In this document: positions 33,335 through 43,638 of the stretch, one piece after another
Layout: each line of letters starts with the position of its first letter
How positions within the stretch are numbered: position 1 is the stretch's first letter
DNA from: Yersinia bercovieri ATCC 43970
GTDB lineage: Bacteria > Pseudomonadota > Gammaproteobacteria > Enterobacterales > Enterobacteriaceae
Direction: 5' to 3'
DNA length: 64,000 nucleotides
Assembly (NCBI RefSeq): GCF_013282745.1
Contig: NZ_CP054044.1
Location: 4,030,001 to 4,094,000, forward strand
Position numbers and translations under genes: made by a program
Notes under the pieces: generated by a model
The model's database searches: none
The model's input: the letters and a program-made list of their open reading frames with translations, nothing else
What the model was told of the DNA's origin: nothing

Positions 33335-34063
33335 ATGAGTATTCAACTTAGCGGAATTAACTGTTACTACGGCGCACATCAAGCGCTGTTCGACATTACA
33401 TTAGACTGTCCGGCAGGCGAAACCTTAGTGTTACTAGGGCCAAGCGGTGCCGGTAAAAGCTCACTACTGCGCGTGCTCAACCTGTTGGAGATGCCGCGTT
33501 CCGGCACCTTGCAGATCGCCGGTAATCACTTCGATTTTACCCAAGCTCCGGGGGCAAAAGCGATTCGCGAATTGCGCCAGAATGTGGGTATGGTGTTCCA
33601 GCAATACAATCTTTGGCCGCATCTGACAGTGGTACAGAATCTGATTGAGGCCCCTTGCCGCGTGCTGGGTCTGTCAAAAGATGAAGCCATGGCGCGGGCG
33701 CAGAAATTACTGACGCGACTGCGTTTGACCGACTTCGCTTCCCGCTTCCCGCTGCACCTCTCCGGTGGTCAGCAACAGCGCGTGGCCATTGCCCGTGCGC
33801 TGATGATGGAGCCTCAGGTTCTGCTGTTTGACGAACCCACCGCAGCACTCGACCCAGAGATTACCGCGCAAATCGTCAGCATCATCCGTGAATTGGCCGG
33901 AACCGGCATCACTCAAGTGATAGTCACCCATGAAGTTGAAGTCGCCCGTAAAACCGCCAGCCGTGTGGTGTATATGGAAAATGGCCACGTGGTGGAACAA
34001 GGCGATGCCAGCCACTTTACTCAACCAACAACCGAAGCTTTTGCCAGCTATCTGTCACATTGA
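33335..34063 (+). CDS. artP: ArtP, ATPase of the arginine ABC importer
   Basis: ATP-binding subunit energising ArtQM. It has 242 residues, with Walker A GPSGAGKS at 35-42, signature [15 protein letters not shown] and [13 protein letters not shown]. The frame is open 17 codons further upstream, but ATG 33335 ([13 protein letters not shown]) matches the E. coli start. It begins the artPIQM unit; artI follows 20 bases later. An ARG box ahead of it could not be made convincing. Confidence 0.96.
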   Translation: MSIQLSGINCYYGAHQALFDITLDCPAGETLVLLGPSGAGKSSLLRVLNLLEMPRSGTLQIAGNHFDFTQAPGAKAIRELRQNVGMVFQQYNLWPHLTVVQNLIEAPCRVLGLSKDEAMARAQKLLTRLRLTDFASRFPLHLSGGQQQRVAIARALMMEPQVLLFDEPTAALDPEITAQIVSIIRELAGTGITQVIVTHEVEVARKTASRVVYMENGHVVEQGDASHFTQPTTEAFASYLSH

Positions 34064-34083
34064 TATCTATTTGGGAATTTGCG

Positions 34084-34815
34084 ATGAAAAAATTAATAGT
34101 TGCGGCACTCCTCGCCAGTATCAGTCTGTCTGCCTCTGCCGCTGAAACTATCCGTTTCGCTGCTGAAGCCACTTATCCGCCATTCGAATTTATTGATGCC
34201 AATAATAAAATGCAGGGCTTCGATATCGATCTGGCGAATGCGCTGTGTAAAGAGATGCAGGCCGAGTGCACCTTTACCAATCAGGCGTTTGACAGCTTGA
34301 TCCCAAGCCTGAAATTCAAACGTTTTGATGCGGTTATCTCAGGTATGGACATCACTCCTGAGCGCCAAAAACAAGTTGCTTTCACCAAACCTTATTATGA
34401 TAACTCCGCACTGTTTATCGCCGAGAAAGGCAAAGTGGCTGATTTAGCTGCCCTGAAAGGCAAGCGCGTGGGGATGCAAAACGGTTCCACCCATCAAAAA
34501 TACCTGATGGAGAAACACCCTGAAATCACTGCCGTCCCTTATGACAGCTATCAGAATGCGATTCTTGATCTGAAAAATGGCCGTCTGGACGCGGTATTTG
34601 GTGACACTGCAGTAGTGAATGAGTGGCTAAAGCAGAATGACCAACTGGCTGCCGTCGGTGATAAGGTGACTGACGCTGACTATTTCGGTACTGGTTTAGG
34701 TATCGCCGTTCGTCAGACCAATAGCGAATTACTGGGTAAGTTAGATGCTGCACTGGCGAAAGTTAAAGCCGATGGCACCTATCAGACAATCTATAAAAAA
34801 TGGTTCCAGCAGTAA
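34084..34815 (+). CDS. artI: ArtI, periplasmic arginine-binding protein
   Basis: Solute-binding protein of the PBP2 (SBP_bac_3) family feeding ArtQM. It has 243 residues with a signal peptide (about 1-19, ending SASA) and the polar amino acid pocket motif EATYPPFEFID, GFDIDLANALC and SGMDITPER. It is about as close to the ArtJ copy at 36762 as paralogues in E. coli are to each other. Its place between artP and artQ supports the ArtI name. Confidence 0.92.
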   Translation: MKKLIVAALLASISLSASAAETIRFAAEATYPPFEFIDANNKMQGFDIDLANALCKEMQAECTFTNQAFDSLIPSLKFKRFDAVISGMDITPERQKQVAFTKPYYDNSALFIAEKGKVADLAALKGKRVGMQNGSTHQKYLMEKHPEITAVPYDSYQNAILDLKNGRLDAVFGDTAVVNEWLKQNDQLAAVGDKVTDADYFGTGLGIAVRQTNSELLGKLDAALAKVKADGTYQTIYKKWFQQ

Positions 34816-34826
34816 TCTAAGCACCC

Positions 34827-35543
34827 ATGAATGAATTTCAACCTTTAGCAAGCGCCGCCGGTATGACCGTCGGCCTTGCCGTTTGTGCACTGGCCCTCGG
34901 TCTGGTTCTGGCGATGCTGTTTGCCGTCTGTGAATCGTCGCGCTTGAAAGTTGTCAGCTATCTGACCACCGGCTGGGTCACCATTTTACGCGGGCTACCC
35001 GAGATTCTGGTGGTCCTGTTTATCTATTTCGGCTCCTCTCAGCTGCTGATGATGCTGTCGGACGGATTTACCCTGAATCTCTATCTGTTTGAGCTGCCAA
35101 TTAAGCTCAATATTGATGATTTCGAGGTCAGCCCGTTCCTGTGTGGTGTGATAGCCCTCGCCCTGCTCTATTCGGCTTACGCGTCGCAAACCTTACGTGG
35201 CGCACTAAAAGCCGTGCCGATTGGGCAGTGGGAATCGGGGCAAGCATTGGGTTTGAGCCAGGCGGCCATCTTCTTTCGCCTGATTATGCCGCAGATGTGG
35301 CGTCATGCCTTACCCGGATTGGGTAACCAATGGTTGGTGCTGCTAAAAGATACCGCGTTGGTGTCGCTGATCAGTGTGAATGACCTGATGCTGCAAACCA
35401 AAAGCATCGCCACCCGCACTCAGGAACCCTTCACTTGGTATATGATTGCCGCAGCAATCTATCTGGTAGTGACCCTGCTGAGCCAGTACGTGCTCAAATG
35501 GATTGAACTCCGTACCACTCGTTTTGAACGGAGCCCATCCTGA
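34827..35543 (+). CDS. artQ: ArtQ, arginine ABC importer permease
   Basis: A 238-residue inner-membrane permease with about five helices and the EAA-type loop [23 protein letters not shown] that contacts ArtP. It is nearly colinear with E. coli ArtQ. Its stop overlaps the artM start (TGATG). Confidence 0.95.
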   Translation: MNEFQPLASAAGMTVGLAVCALALGLVLAMLFAVCESSRLKVVSYLTTGWVTILRGLPEILVVLFIYFGSSQLLMMLSDGFTLNLYLFELPIKLNIDDFEVSPFLCGVIALALLYSAYASQTLRGALKAVPIGQWESGQALGLSQAAIFFRLIMPQMWRHALPGLGNQWLVLLKDTALVSLISVNDLMLQTKSIATRTQEPFTWYMIAAAIYLVVTLLSQYVLKWIELRTTRFERSPS

Positions 35544-36211
35544 TGCTGGAATACTTACCCGAGATCCTAAAAGGGCTGCATACCAGCCTGACGCTGACCA
35601 TTGCCTCCTTATTAGTGGCATTAGTGTTATCACTGCTGTTTACCATTGTGTTGACACTGAAAACCCCCATTATCACGCCGCTGGTCAAGATCTATATCAC
35701 GCTGTTCACTGGCACCCCGCTGCTGGTGCAGATCTTTTTGATCTATTACGGCCCAGGGCAGTTCCCGGCTATCCGTGAATATCCGTGGTTATGGAGTCTG
35801 CTGTCGCAACCCTGGTTGTGCGCAATGATTGCGCTGGCATTGAACAGCGCGGCCTATACCACTCAGCTGTTCTATGGGGCTGTCCGCGCGATTCCATCCG
35901 GTCAGTGGCAATCCTGCGAAGCACTAGGGATGTCCAAAGCCCAGTCGTTACGCATCCTCTTGCCATTTGCCTTTAAACGCGCACTCTCATCCTACTCCAA
36001 CGAAGTGGTGTTAGTGTTCAAAAGCACCTCACTGGCTTACACCATCACATTGATGGAAGTTATGGGTTACAGCCAACTGATGTATGGCCGTACTTATGAC
36101 GTGATGGTGTTTGGGGCTGCCGGGATTGTCTATCTGTGCGTGAATGGGCTGCTGACATTATTGATGCGGTTGGTGGAGCGCAGAGCACTGGCGTTTGAGC
36201 GGCGAAATTGA
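35543..36211 (+). CDS. artM: ArtM, arginine ABC importer permease
   Basis: A 222-residue partner permease of ArtQ, with about five helices and the EAA loop GQWQSCEALGMSKAQSLRILLP. It starts one base inside the artQ stop codon, so translation is coupled. It is last in artPIQM; a small hairpin (AGGGGA to TCCCCT) follows at about 36211-36226. Confidence 0.95.
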   Translation: MLEYLPEILKGLHTSLTLTIASLLVALVLSLLFTIVLTLKTPIITPLVKIYITLFTGTPLLVQIFLIYYGPGQFPAIREYPWLWSLLSQPWLCAMIALALNSAAYTTQLFYGAVRAIPSGQWQSCEALGMSKAQSLRILLPFAFKRALSSYSNEVVLVFKSTSLAYTITLMEVMGYSQLMYGRTYDVMVFGAAGIVYLCVNGLLTLLMRLVERRALAFERRN

Positions 36212-36761
36212 GGGGAGACATCCCCTATCCCGTTGATTGGAGTAGAGCAGGTTTGGTGGTCTGTTCGGGTGACATGAGATCGGATCTGGTTTCGGTTGAT
36301 ATTCGTTCAGTGAACACTTTACCTCTGTGACCTCAACCGAGCAGGAGGCAGGCCGGCCCTCCTGCTCCTGCGGCTTGCGCGAAATATTGTGGCTTCGCCA
36401 TCCCCTCCGGCAGCTTGCCGGCTAATCGAACCGGGGCTGACTCGCTCCCAGCTCGACAGCCCCTTTCGCCGCGTCCATGCGGCTCATTCGGCCTGCAATC
36501 TTTGTCGGCAATATTCCTGATTGCGCTCAACATCAAAAGAGAAAGTCAAAATCAACCTAAACCAAAGTTGAATCATGCCCACTCTTCCCTTAAAAAAATA
36601 AAAACTAAATTTTTAATCACATTACTTGCATATAAATTCATAAACTGGCAATGTAAACCCCATCAGTTATCCAAATAAGCTGCGACAAAAAATCACTAGT
36701 AATAATAAAATCAATAACTAACACCGCATTCCATTTAAAAAATTCTGACAGGAGTTTAAGC
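36212..36761. repeat. artM-artJ intergenic region with GC-rich hairpins and artJ control region
   Basis: The first half is GC-rich and folded: GAGCAGGAGG at 36339-36348 pairs perfectly with CCTCCTGCTC at 36358-36367, with the palindrome AGGCCGGCCT within the loop side, and CCGGCA-GCT-TGCCGG lies at 36407-36421. A short minus-strand frame here is an unlikely gene. The second half is AT-rich and carries the artJ promoter with ARG boxes. Confidence 0.55.
36604..36642 (+). promoter_or_regulatory. Tandem ARG boxes upstream of artJ
   Basis: The cores TAAAT-TTTT-AATCA (36606-36619) and TGCAT-ATAA-ATTCA (36627-36640) each match the ArgR half-site palindrome TGAAT-N4-ATTCA, at 8 and 9 of 10 positions. 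They are 21 bases apart, the spacing of two 18-bp boxes with a 3-bp gap. Arginine repression of artJ by ArgR is inferred, as known in E. coli. Confidence 0.7.
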
Positions 36762-37493
36762 ATGAAAAAGTTACTATTGGCAACAATCTTAAGTGGTATG
36801 GTTTTCAGCGCCACCGCAGCGGATACCATCCGTTTTGCCGCCTCCGCCACCTACCCGCCATTTGAATCCATTGGTGCCAATAACGAAATCGTCGGCTTTG
36901 ATATGGATCTGGCAAAAGCATTGTGTAAACAAATGGAAGCCAACTGCACATTCACCAATCAAGCCTTTGATAGCCTGATCCCTGCGCTTAAATTCAAACG
37001 TTATGATGCCGTTATCTCCGGCATGGACATCACGCCAGAACGTAGCAAACAAGTGGCATTCACCCAGCCTTACTATGCCAACTCAGCCATTGTGATCGCC
37101 CCAAAAGGCAAGTTCAGCACTTTTGCTGACCTGAAAGGTAAGAAGATTGGGATGGAAAATGGGACAACACATCAGAAATATTTGCAGGATATGCACCCTG
37201 AAATCCAAACCGTGGCCTATGACAGCTACCAGAATGCCATTATTGACCTGAAAAATGGCCGTATTGATGGGGTGTTTGGTGATACTGCGGTGGTGAATGA
37301 GTGGCTGAAAACTAATCCGAATTTAGCATCAGTGGGTGAGCATGTGACTGATCCACAATACTTCGGTACAGGCCTTGGGATTGCCGTGCGCCCAGATAAC
37401 ACCGCACTGCTGGAAAAACTGAATAAAGCTATTGATGCGGTGAAAGCTGATGGGACATATAAAACCATCAATGATAAGTGGTTCCCGCAATAA
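36762..37493 (+). CDS. artJ: ArtJ, periplasmic high-affinity arginine-binding protein
   Basis: Second binding protein for the same importer, arginine-specific in E. coli. It has 243 residues with a signal peptide ending SATA and the pocket motif SATYPPFESIGANNEIVGFDMD, closer to E. coli ArtJ than to ArtI (for example IGANNEIVGFD and GIAVRPDN). It has its own promoter with ARG boxes, AGGAG about 8 bases before the ATG, and a hairpin after the stop. Confidence 0.94.
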   Translation: MKKLLLATILSGMVFSATAADTIRFAASATYPPFESIGANNEIVGFDMDLAKALCKQMEANCTFTNQAFDSLIPALKFKRYDAVISGMDITPERSKQVAFTQPYYANSAIVIAPKGKFSTFADLKGKKIGMENGTTHQKYLQDMHPEIQTVAYDSYQNAIIDLKNGRIDGVFGDTAVVNEWLKTNPNLASVGEHVTDPQYFGTGLGIAVRPDNTALLEKLNKAIDAVKADGTYKTINDKWFPQ

Positions 37494-37510
37494 TACCTTG
37501 CCGACTTAAT

Positions 37511-37533
37511 GCCGCAGCCAACACCCCTGCGGC
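37511..37533 (+). terminator. Hairpin between convergent artJ and rlmC
   Basis: GCCGCAG at 37511-37517 pairs with CTGCGGC at 37527-37533. No strong T tract follows, so termination is only likely. Confidence 0.5.
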
Positions 37534-37551
37534 CTCAATAACTTTGGCTAG

Positions 37552-38688
37552 TTAGCTTTTAGAGTTGTGAACAAGTAATACCAACACTTCGTAATGAGCG
37601 GTATGCGGGAAGAGATCAAACAACTGCACCCGCTCAATATGGTAATCGGCTAACCTGCTAATATCTTTCGCCATTGTCTCTGCGTTGCAACTTGAATAGA
37701 GAATGAATTTAGGTGCCATCTGAGTCAGATAATCACAAAGCTCGGCCCCTATTCCACGCCGTGGCGGGTTAACCAATACTAATTGGGGCACCTGTGCTTC
37801 TGCGGTGGCGAAACGGGTGGAGTCCAACGCCGCAAAATTGACATTTTTTAGCCCTAGCTGATCCGCTGACTGCCGTGCACAGGCGATGGCTTCGGCGCTA
37901 ATTTCAATCCCGGTAAGCTGAGTCTCAGGCCCGGCACAATGCAAACCAAAACCGCCCACACCGCAGAACAGATCCCACATGCTACTAATGCTCAACTCAC
38001 GTACCCATTGCCGCGCCGTGGCATAGAGCAAAGCTGCAACCTGCGGATTTGTCTGGAAAAAGCTCTGTGGGCGGATAAACAGTGGCACCTGATTAAGCTG
38101 TTCCGGCAGCGCCTGCTGCTGGGTAAGGGGGATCTCTTGCTCCCCCTCCAAAATCGCCATATGCACCGGCTGAATATTAGCCGAGATAACCGCCAGTTGG
38201 GGCAGTTGTTGTTGTAACCACGGCAGCGCCGCCTGCAATTGCGCCAGCTTGGTTTCAGAGCGCAAGACAAAGCGCAGCATCAGTTCGCCACTGTAGCTGC
38301 TTTCAGTCAGTAACAGGAATTTAAGCTCGCCGCGCTTGCGGGCAACGTTATAGGGTGTTAGGCCCGCGCGGGCGATAAAAGTTTTGAGCACAGCAAAAAT
38401 GGGCGCAAAGCTGGCGGGATAGAGTGGGCAGTCACATAGGTCAACGGCGCTGCCGTCACGATGTAACATCCCCAATAGCGGGCGCTCGACACTGCCACTG
38501 ACCACCATTTTTGCTTTATTGCGAAAAGCACTCTCGCGCCCGAAAACCGGCATTAGCCATTGGGCCACCGGGTGATCTGCCAGCAGATCGTGCAAATGAT
38601 GTTGTTTGTCAGCCAGTTGTTGCGGATAAGGTCTATCCAGCCACTGGCAGGAACGGCAGCTACCCGCCATATACTGAGTGCAATGCAT
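37552..38688 (-). CDS. rlmC: RlmC, 23S rRNA (uracil-747-C5) methyltransferase
   Basis: Iron-sulfur RumA/TrmA-family enzyme that makes m5U747. It has 378 residues. The 4Fe-4S cysteines are C3, C11 and C14 of the N terminus plus one in DLCDCPLYP. The SAM motif is [20 protein letters not shown] follows, and the catalytic cysteine is in [12 protein letters not shown]. The frame runs 25 codons further upstream, but the ATG at 38688 matches the family start. No strong ribosome site is visible. Confidence 0.94.
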   Translation of the reverse strand: MHCTQYMAGSCRSCQWLDRPYPQQLADKQHHLHDLLADHPVAQWLMPVFGRESAFRNKAKMVVSGSVERPLLGMLHRDGSAVDLCDCPLYPASFAPIFAVLKTFIARAGLTPYNVARKRGELKFLLLTESSYSGELMLRFVLRSETKLAQLQAALPWLQQQLPQLAVISANIQPVHMAILEGEQEIPLTQQQALPEQLNQVPLFIRPQSFFQTNPQVAALLYATARQWVRELSISSMWDLFCGVGGFGLHCAGPETQLTGIEISAEAIACARQSADQLGLKNVNFAALDSTRFATAEAQVPQLVLVNPPRRGIGAELCDYLTQMAPKFILYSSCNAETMAKDISRLADYHIERVQLFDLFPHTAHYEVLVLLVHNSKS

Positions 38689-38780
38689 TAATAATTGACC
38701 GTGATAATCTGAGACGTTAAATAATTCGCAGCCGAAGCTGTTGGTGGGGGCGAATTGTAACACTGTGTCGCGCTAAACAC

Positions 38781-39251
38781 TCATTTTGCGTGGTTGAAAT
38801 AGCGATGCCAGGGGAAAAATAGCAGACCAATAATCACCACATCAGGTATTTTTTGCAGCAGCAAGCTATGCAGGATTTCAGTGCCGCTCTCGCCCTCGAC
38901 ACGGAAAACATCCAGTAGCAGCCAATCGAGTGAAACTAGCAGCAGATAGCTAACCACGACTATCTGGCACAATAGATAACACCAACGCGCCCAGTTCTGC
39001 CGATGGCATACCGCAACGCCACAGACAACTTCCAGCAGCAGCAATAGAATACTGGCGACTAAGATTAAGCCGGAGTCCCAGCTTTGCAGATTTTCATCAA
39101 CAAACTCCCCCGTGCCACTCCACCCCAATTCAGCCACTAATAACAGCACGCCAAGAAAATGAGTTGCAATGATAGCCGTGCCGGCAATCAAAACCGGTAC
39201 TGGGGTGGTGGCAGCAGACGAAAATGCTGAGGATGAAAATGATAATCTCAT
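38781..39251 (-). CDS. ybjO: YbjO-like inner-membrane protein (DUF2593)
   Basis: A 156-residue protein with four predicted membrane helices (about residues 18-42, 60-82, 90-112 and 130-148) and the end motif FFPWHRYF. Position and pattern match E. coli YbjO, which also sits between potI and rlmC. The function is unknown. Confidence 0.8.
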   Translation of the reverse strand: MRLSFSSSAFSSAATTPVPVLIAGTAIIATHFLGVLLLVAELGWSGTGEFVDENLQSWDSGLILVASILLLLLEVVCGVAVCHRQNWARWCYLLCQIVVVSYLLLVSLDWLLLDVFRVEGESGTEILHSLLLQKIPDVVIIGLLFFPWHRYFNHAK

Positions 39252-39415
39252 ATTGCCCTGTCTATACCCCGTTTCAGTTTCGACAACCTGCTGTTATCCC
39301 TCACAATAACGCCGCTAGAAAGCGGCGTCAAAGTAAGTGAAAGATTAACAGTTTTAAGGACAATCAGCCATTTTTAGCCATCAACTATTTTTAACCATCA
39401 ACCCTTTTTTAATCA

Positions 39416-40261
39416 TCAGCTGCGGGCAGCTTTGCGTAGCTCCCGTAACCGCTGTTTTTCTGCTCGGGACATAAACCACCATGCAATTAAACCAATGATG
39501 CCAACCACCAGCAGAATCAAGGTCGCCAGGGCATTGATTTCAGGATTAACCCCCATTCTCACACTCGAGAATACCAGCATCGGTAAGGTGGTCGCCCCCG
39601 GCCCGGCAACAAAGCTGGCAATCACCAAGTCGTCCAGCGACAGGGTAAAGGCCAGCAGCCAGCCAGAAATTAATGCCGGAGCAATCATGGGCACCGTGAT
39701 GACAAAGAACACTTTCAGTGGCGTGGCTCCCAGATCCATCGCCGCCTCTTCGATAGAGCGGTCCAGTTCACGTAATCGCGAACTTATCACCACTGTCACA
39801 TAGGCGGTACAGAAGGTGACATGCGCCAGCCAGATGGTGAACATGCCGCGCTCTGCCGGCCAGCCAATGGCGTGCCCCATGGCGACAAACAGTAGCAGCA
39901 GGGATAAACCGGTAATCACATCGGGCATGACCAGCGGCGCGGTCAACATGAAAGCGAAACCCGTCGAGCCGCGAAAACGCCCAAAACGCACCATCACCAC
40001 TGCGGCAATTGTCCCCAGCACCACGGCCATAGTGGCTGAGGCGGCGGCGATAGTCAGACTCAATCCAACAGCGGATATCATCGCCGAATCGTTAAACAGT
40101 TCGATATACCAGCGGATAGACCAACCCGCCCAGACGGTGACCAGCTTTGAGCTGTTAAACGAGTAGATCACCAGCATCAGCATCGGCGCATACAGGAAGG
40201 TATAGCCGATTATCAAGATCACCCGACGCCACACCGACCGCACTTCCGGTAGGTTGTTCAT
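39416..40261 (-). CDS. potI: PotI, putrescine ABC importer permease
   Basis: A 281-residue inner-membrane permease of PotFGHI, with six helices and the EAA loop EEAAMDLGATPLKVFFVITVP that contacts PotG. It overlaps the potH end by 4 bases (ATGA). Confidence 0.95.
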   Translation of the reverse strand: MNNLPEVRSVWRRVILIIGYTFLYAPMLMLVIYSFNSSKLVTVWAGWSIRWYIELFNDSAMISAVGLSLTIAAASATMAVVLGTIAAVVMVRFGRFRGSTGFAFMLTAPLVMPDVITGLSLLLLFVAMGHAIGWPAERGMFTIWLAHVTFCTAYVTVVISSRLRELDRSIEEAAMDLGATPLKVFFVITVPMIAPALISGWLLAFTLSLDDLVIASFVAGPGATTLPMLVFSSVRMGVNPEINALATLILLVVGIIGLIAWWFMSRAEKQRLRELRKAARS

Positions 40262-41223
40262 TCCGCGCCTCCTATCTCTCTATTCTGGTGTTTGTGGAAC
40301 CAGAGTATCGGCACAATCAGCAATACCAACATCACTGTTGCTACCGCTGAAGCCACCGGCCAGTCGCGGTTATTGAAGAACTCTTGCCACAAAATACGCC
40401 CAATCATGATGCTATCTGGCCCGCCGAGCAGTTCAGGGATAACAAATTCCCCCACCGCCGGAATGAACACCAGCATGGAACCCGCCACAATCCCGCCTTT
40501 GGTGAGCGGCATGATGACACTAACGAAGGTTTTCAAGGGCCTGGCACCGAGATCTGACGCCGCTTCTACCAATGAGTAATCCAGCCGCGTCAGTGCGGTA
40601 TAGATGGGGAGTACCATGAAAGGCAGGTAGGAGTAGACCACGCCTATATATACCGCCAAATTGGTGTGCAGAATAATCAGCGGTTGATCGATAATCCCAC
40701 TCCAGATCAGGAAGTTATTCAAAATGCCATTGTTCTTTAGGATGCCCATCCAGGCATAAACCCGAATCAGGAATGAGGTCCAGGAGGGCAAGATCACCAG
40801 CAGCAATAGGATATTGCGCGTAGATGATTTACTGTGGGCAATAGCCCAAGCCAATGGATAGCCAATCATCAGACAGCAAAAGGTGGATACGGCGGCCACT
40901 TGCAGTGATTGCAAATAGGCATCGATATAGAGTGGATCATCAAGCAGTTGCAGGTAATTACCCAGATTCAGCGAGATATCCAGCTTGCCGTCCAGCCAGG
41001 TCATCAAATCAGTGTAGGGCGGTACTGCACGAGCCATCTCGGCCAAACTGATTTTGAACACAATCAGGAATGGCAGCATAAACAGCAGGAATAGCCATAG
41101 ATAGGGCATGGCTATGACCAGTTTACGGCCATGTGCCATCTGGAAACGTTGTATCAGCGCCTTAATTGGCCCGACCGCGCGGGTTGGTGGCTCTGCCGCG
41201 CCATGAGTGGATTCTGGTATCAC
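40258..41223 (-). CDS. potH: PotH, putrescine ABC importer permease
   Basis: A 321-residue partner permease, with six helices and the EAA loop VEAASDLGARPLKTFVSVIMP. The start is GTG 41223, with GGGGAG 8 bases upstream. The Pro-rich N-terminal tail is a few residues longer than in E. coli. Confidence 0.94.
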   Translation of the reverse strand: MIPESTHGAAEPPTRAVGPIKALIQRFQMAHGRKLVIAMPYLWLFLLFMLPFLIVFKISLAEMARAVPPYTDLMTWLDGKLDISLNLGNYLQLLDDPLYIDAYLQSLQVAAVSTFCCLMIGYPLAWAIAHSKSSTRNILLLLVILPSWTSFLIRVYAWMGILKNNGILNNFLIWSGIIDQPLIILHTNLAVYIGVVYSYLPFMVLPIYTALTRLDYSLVEAASDLGARPLKTFVSVIMPLTKGGIVAGSMLVFIPAVGEFVIPELLGGPDSIMIGRILWQEFFNNRDWPVASAVATVMLVLLIVPILWFHKHQNREIGGAE

Positions 41224-41273
41224 AATATTTAGCTCCCCAAGACCATTTGCAGCTCAAAACTAGCTACTCAAAT

Positions 41274-42407
41274 CTAGCTACTCAAAACTACGCAGCTGTC
41301 AGCATCCCAGCACAATTGCACTTCATCGCCCCAGGTGGGCATCCCTTTGCGGTAGCGATGACCATTTTGTAGCTGTGCACTCAGCATCTGGCCACTATGG
41401 AGTTTGACATGATAGATGGAGAGATCGCCCAAATAGGCAATGTGCACCACTTCGCCGACGGCAAAGTTGCAGCCATCTGCCGGTATCTGTTCGCACAACA
41501 TCACTTTTTCTGGTCGCAGGGCAACAAATACTGGCACGCCGTCAACCACCGAGGCATCGGAATCCACTTTTAGAGGATGGCGCAAACCAGGGCTGTCGAT
41601 GACCAGAGCATCGTCCAAGCGCGCTTTTAATACGCCTTCAAACACATTCACTGAACCGATAAATTCAGCACTAAATCTACTATTGGGATGCTCATAAATC
41701 TCTTCTGGCTCACCAATTTGCACAAATTTGCCACGGTTCATAATGGCAATGCGCCCGGCCATGGTCATGGCCTCTTCCTGATCGTGAGTCACCATCACAC
41801 AGGTGGCCCCGACTCGCTCCAGAATATCCACCACTTCCAGTTGCATACGGTCACGCAACTTTTTATCCAGCGCGCCCATTGGCTCATCCAGCAGCAGCAG
41901 TTTTGGCCGTTTCGCCAAGCTACGCGCCAGTGCAACACGTTGGCGCTGACCGCCAGATAACTGGTGTGGTTTGCGTTTGGCGAACTCTTGCATGTGTACC
42001 AGCGTCAGCATCTCAGCCACCCGGCTCTTAATTTCAGCCGAGGGCAGCTTGTCTTGCTTCAAACCAAACGCAATGTTCTGCTCAACCGTCATATGCGGGA
42101 ACAGTGCATACGACTGAAACATCATGTTGATCGGGCGCTGATAGGGCGGTACATGAGACAAATCCTGCCCATCAAGGACGATTTGCCCCTGAGTCGGCTG
42201 TTCAAAACCGGCCAACATCCGCAACAGCGTGGATTTACCGCAGCCTGAAGCGCCCAACAGCGCAAAGATCTCACCTTTATAGATTGTCAAATTGACATCA
42301 TCTACAGCGGCCTGACCATCAAATGATTTAGTTAAGTTGCGGATCTCCAGCAAGGGCGTAAACACCTTCTGGGATTTGGGCTGTGGGCGGGGAGTTACAT
42401 CATTCAC
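41274..42407 (-). CDS. potG: PotG, ATPase of the putrescine importer
   Basis: A 377-residue ABC ATPase with Walker A GASGCGKST, signature LSGGQRQRVALARSL and LLLLDEPMGALD, and a C-terminal TOBE regulatory domain (about residues 280-377). It is second in potFGHI. Confidence 0.96.
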   Translation of the reverse strand: MNDVTPRPQPKSQKVFTPLLEIRNLTKSFDGQAAVDDVNLTIYKGEIFALLGASGCGKSTLLRMLAGFEQPTQGQIVLDGQDLSHVPPYQRPINMMFQSYALFPHMTVEQNIAFGLKQDKLPSAEIKSRVAEMLTLVHMQEFAKRKPHQLSGGQRQRVALARSLAKRPKLLLLDEPMGALDKKLRDRMQLEVVDILERVGATCVMVTHDQEEAMTMAGRIAIMNRGKFVQIGEPEEIYEHPNSRFSAEFIGSVNVFEGVLKARLDDALVIDSPGLRHPLKVDSDASVVDGVPVFVALRPEKVMLCEQIPADGCNFAVGEVVHIAYLGDLSIYHVKLHSGQMLSAQLQNGHRYRKGMPTWGDEVQLCWDADSCVVLSS

Positions 42408-42528
42408 TCAGCGTGCTCTCCGTAAAAGCAGAACAGGCCGCATACTAGCTGCGGCGCAATAAAAAAACAGGAACAGAGGGATAACCCCCTGCCCCTACCA
42501 TAGTCTATTTCACTTGCCCATCAACGGG

Positions 42529-43638
42529 TTATTTACCACTTTTCACTTTTGTCCAAGCCCGGGTGATCACGCGATCGATTTTCGGCTCTTGTACTTTCAG
42601 GGTGAACATTTTAGCCCGCACATCTGCCGGTGGATAGATACCCGGATTATCGCGGACTTCAGCATTAACCAGCGGTGTTGCGGCTTTGTTGGCATTAGCA
42701 TAGAACACGTGGTTGCTGATATTCGCAATCACATCAGGACGCATCAGGTAATTAAGGAACTGATAGGCTTCATCCTGATTTTTAGCATCAGATGGCATGG
42801 CAAACACATCAAAGAAAGCCAATGCGCCCTCTTTTGGAATGCTGTAAGCCACATTCACACCATTCTTCGCTTCTTTAGCGCGATTAGAGGCCTGCATGAT
42901 GTCACCCGCCCAACCGACAGCCACACAGATGTCACCGTTTGCTAGATCATTAATATATTGTGACGAGTGGAAATAACGGATGTTCGGCCGTAATTTCAAT
43001 AATAATTCCGTTGCCGGGCCAGTGTAGTCAGTCGCCTGAATACTGTTTGGATCTTTGCCCAGGTAGTTCAGTACAGTGGCGAAAATCTCACTTGGTGCAT
43101 CCAGGAAAGAGACGCCACAGCTTTTCAGCTTCTCAAGATTTTCAGGCTTTAGCACCAGATCCCAACTGTTTACCGGTGCATCTTTTCCTAACGCAGCTTT
43201 CACTTTTTCGACGTTATAGCCGATACCGGTCGTCGCCCACAGATAAGGGATCGCGAACTTATTATCGGGATCGTGCTTACTGACTAGCGCCAATAGCTCA
43301 GGATCGAGATTTTTGTTATTAGGAAGTTTACTTTTATCTAGCGGCTTAAATACGCCAGCAGACAATTGGCGCTCAAGGAAACTGGCTGACGGCACCACTA
43401 AATCAAACCCAGTGCTCCCGGCCATCAACTTACCTTCCAACACCTCGTTGGAGTCAAACACATCATAGACAACCTTAATGCCGGTCTCTTTTTGGAAATT
43501 AGCCAGCGTATCCGGCGCGATATAATCGGACCAGTTGTAAACGTGCAGTGTTTTTTCCTCAGCGGATGCTGAGACGGACGCGGCCATTAATAGGCCAGCG
43601 GCAACACCCGATAACCACTTTTTACGTTGGGTGAACAT
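42529..43638 (-). CDS. potF: PotF, periplasmic putrescine-binding protein
   Basis: A 369-residue binding protein with a signal peptide (about 1-26, ending SASA) and the polyamine pocket segments YNWSDYIAPDTL and VFDSNEVLEGKLMAGSTGFD. GGAGGAG precedes the ATG. It is the first gene of the potFGHI operon, which imports putrescine. Confidence 0.96.
   Translation of the reverse strand: MFTQRKKWLSGVAAGLLMAASVSASAEEKTLHVYNWSDYIAPDTLANFQKETGIKVVYDVFDSNEVLEGKLMAGSTGFDLVVPSASFLERQLSAGVFKPLDKSKLPNNKNLDPELLALVSKHDPDNKFAIPYLWATTGIGYNVEKVKAALGKDAPVNSWDLVLKPENLEKLKSCGVSFLDAPSEIFATVLNYLGKDPNSIQATDYTGPATELLLKLRPNIRYFHSSQYINDLANGDICVAVGWAGDIMQASNRAKEAKNGVNVAYSIPKEGALAFFDVFAMPSDAKNQDEAYQFLNYLMRPDVIANISNHVFYANANKAATPLVNAEVRDNPGIYPPADVRAKMFTLKVQEPKIDRVITRAWTKVKSGK

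Noticed and set aside
36333..36536. 67-residue minus-strand frame in the artM-artJ gap
   Set aside because: It lies in GC-rich folded repeat sequence and has no ribosome site or recognisable domain.
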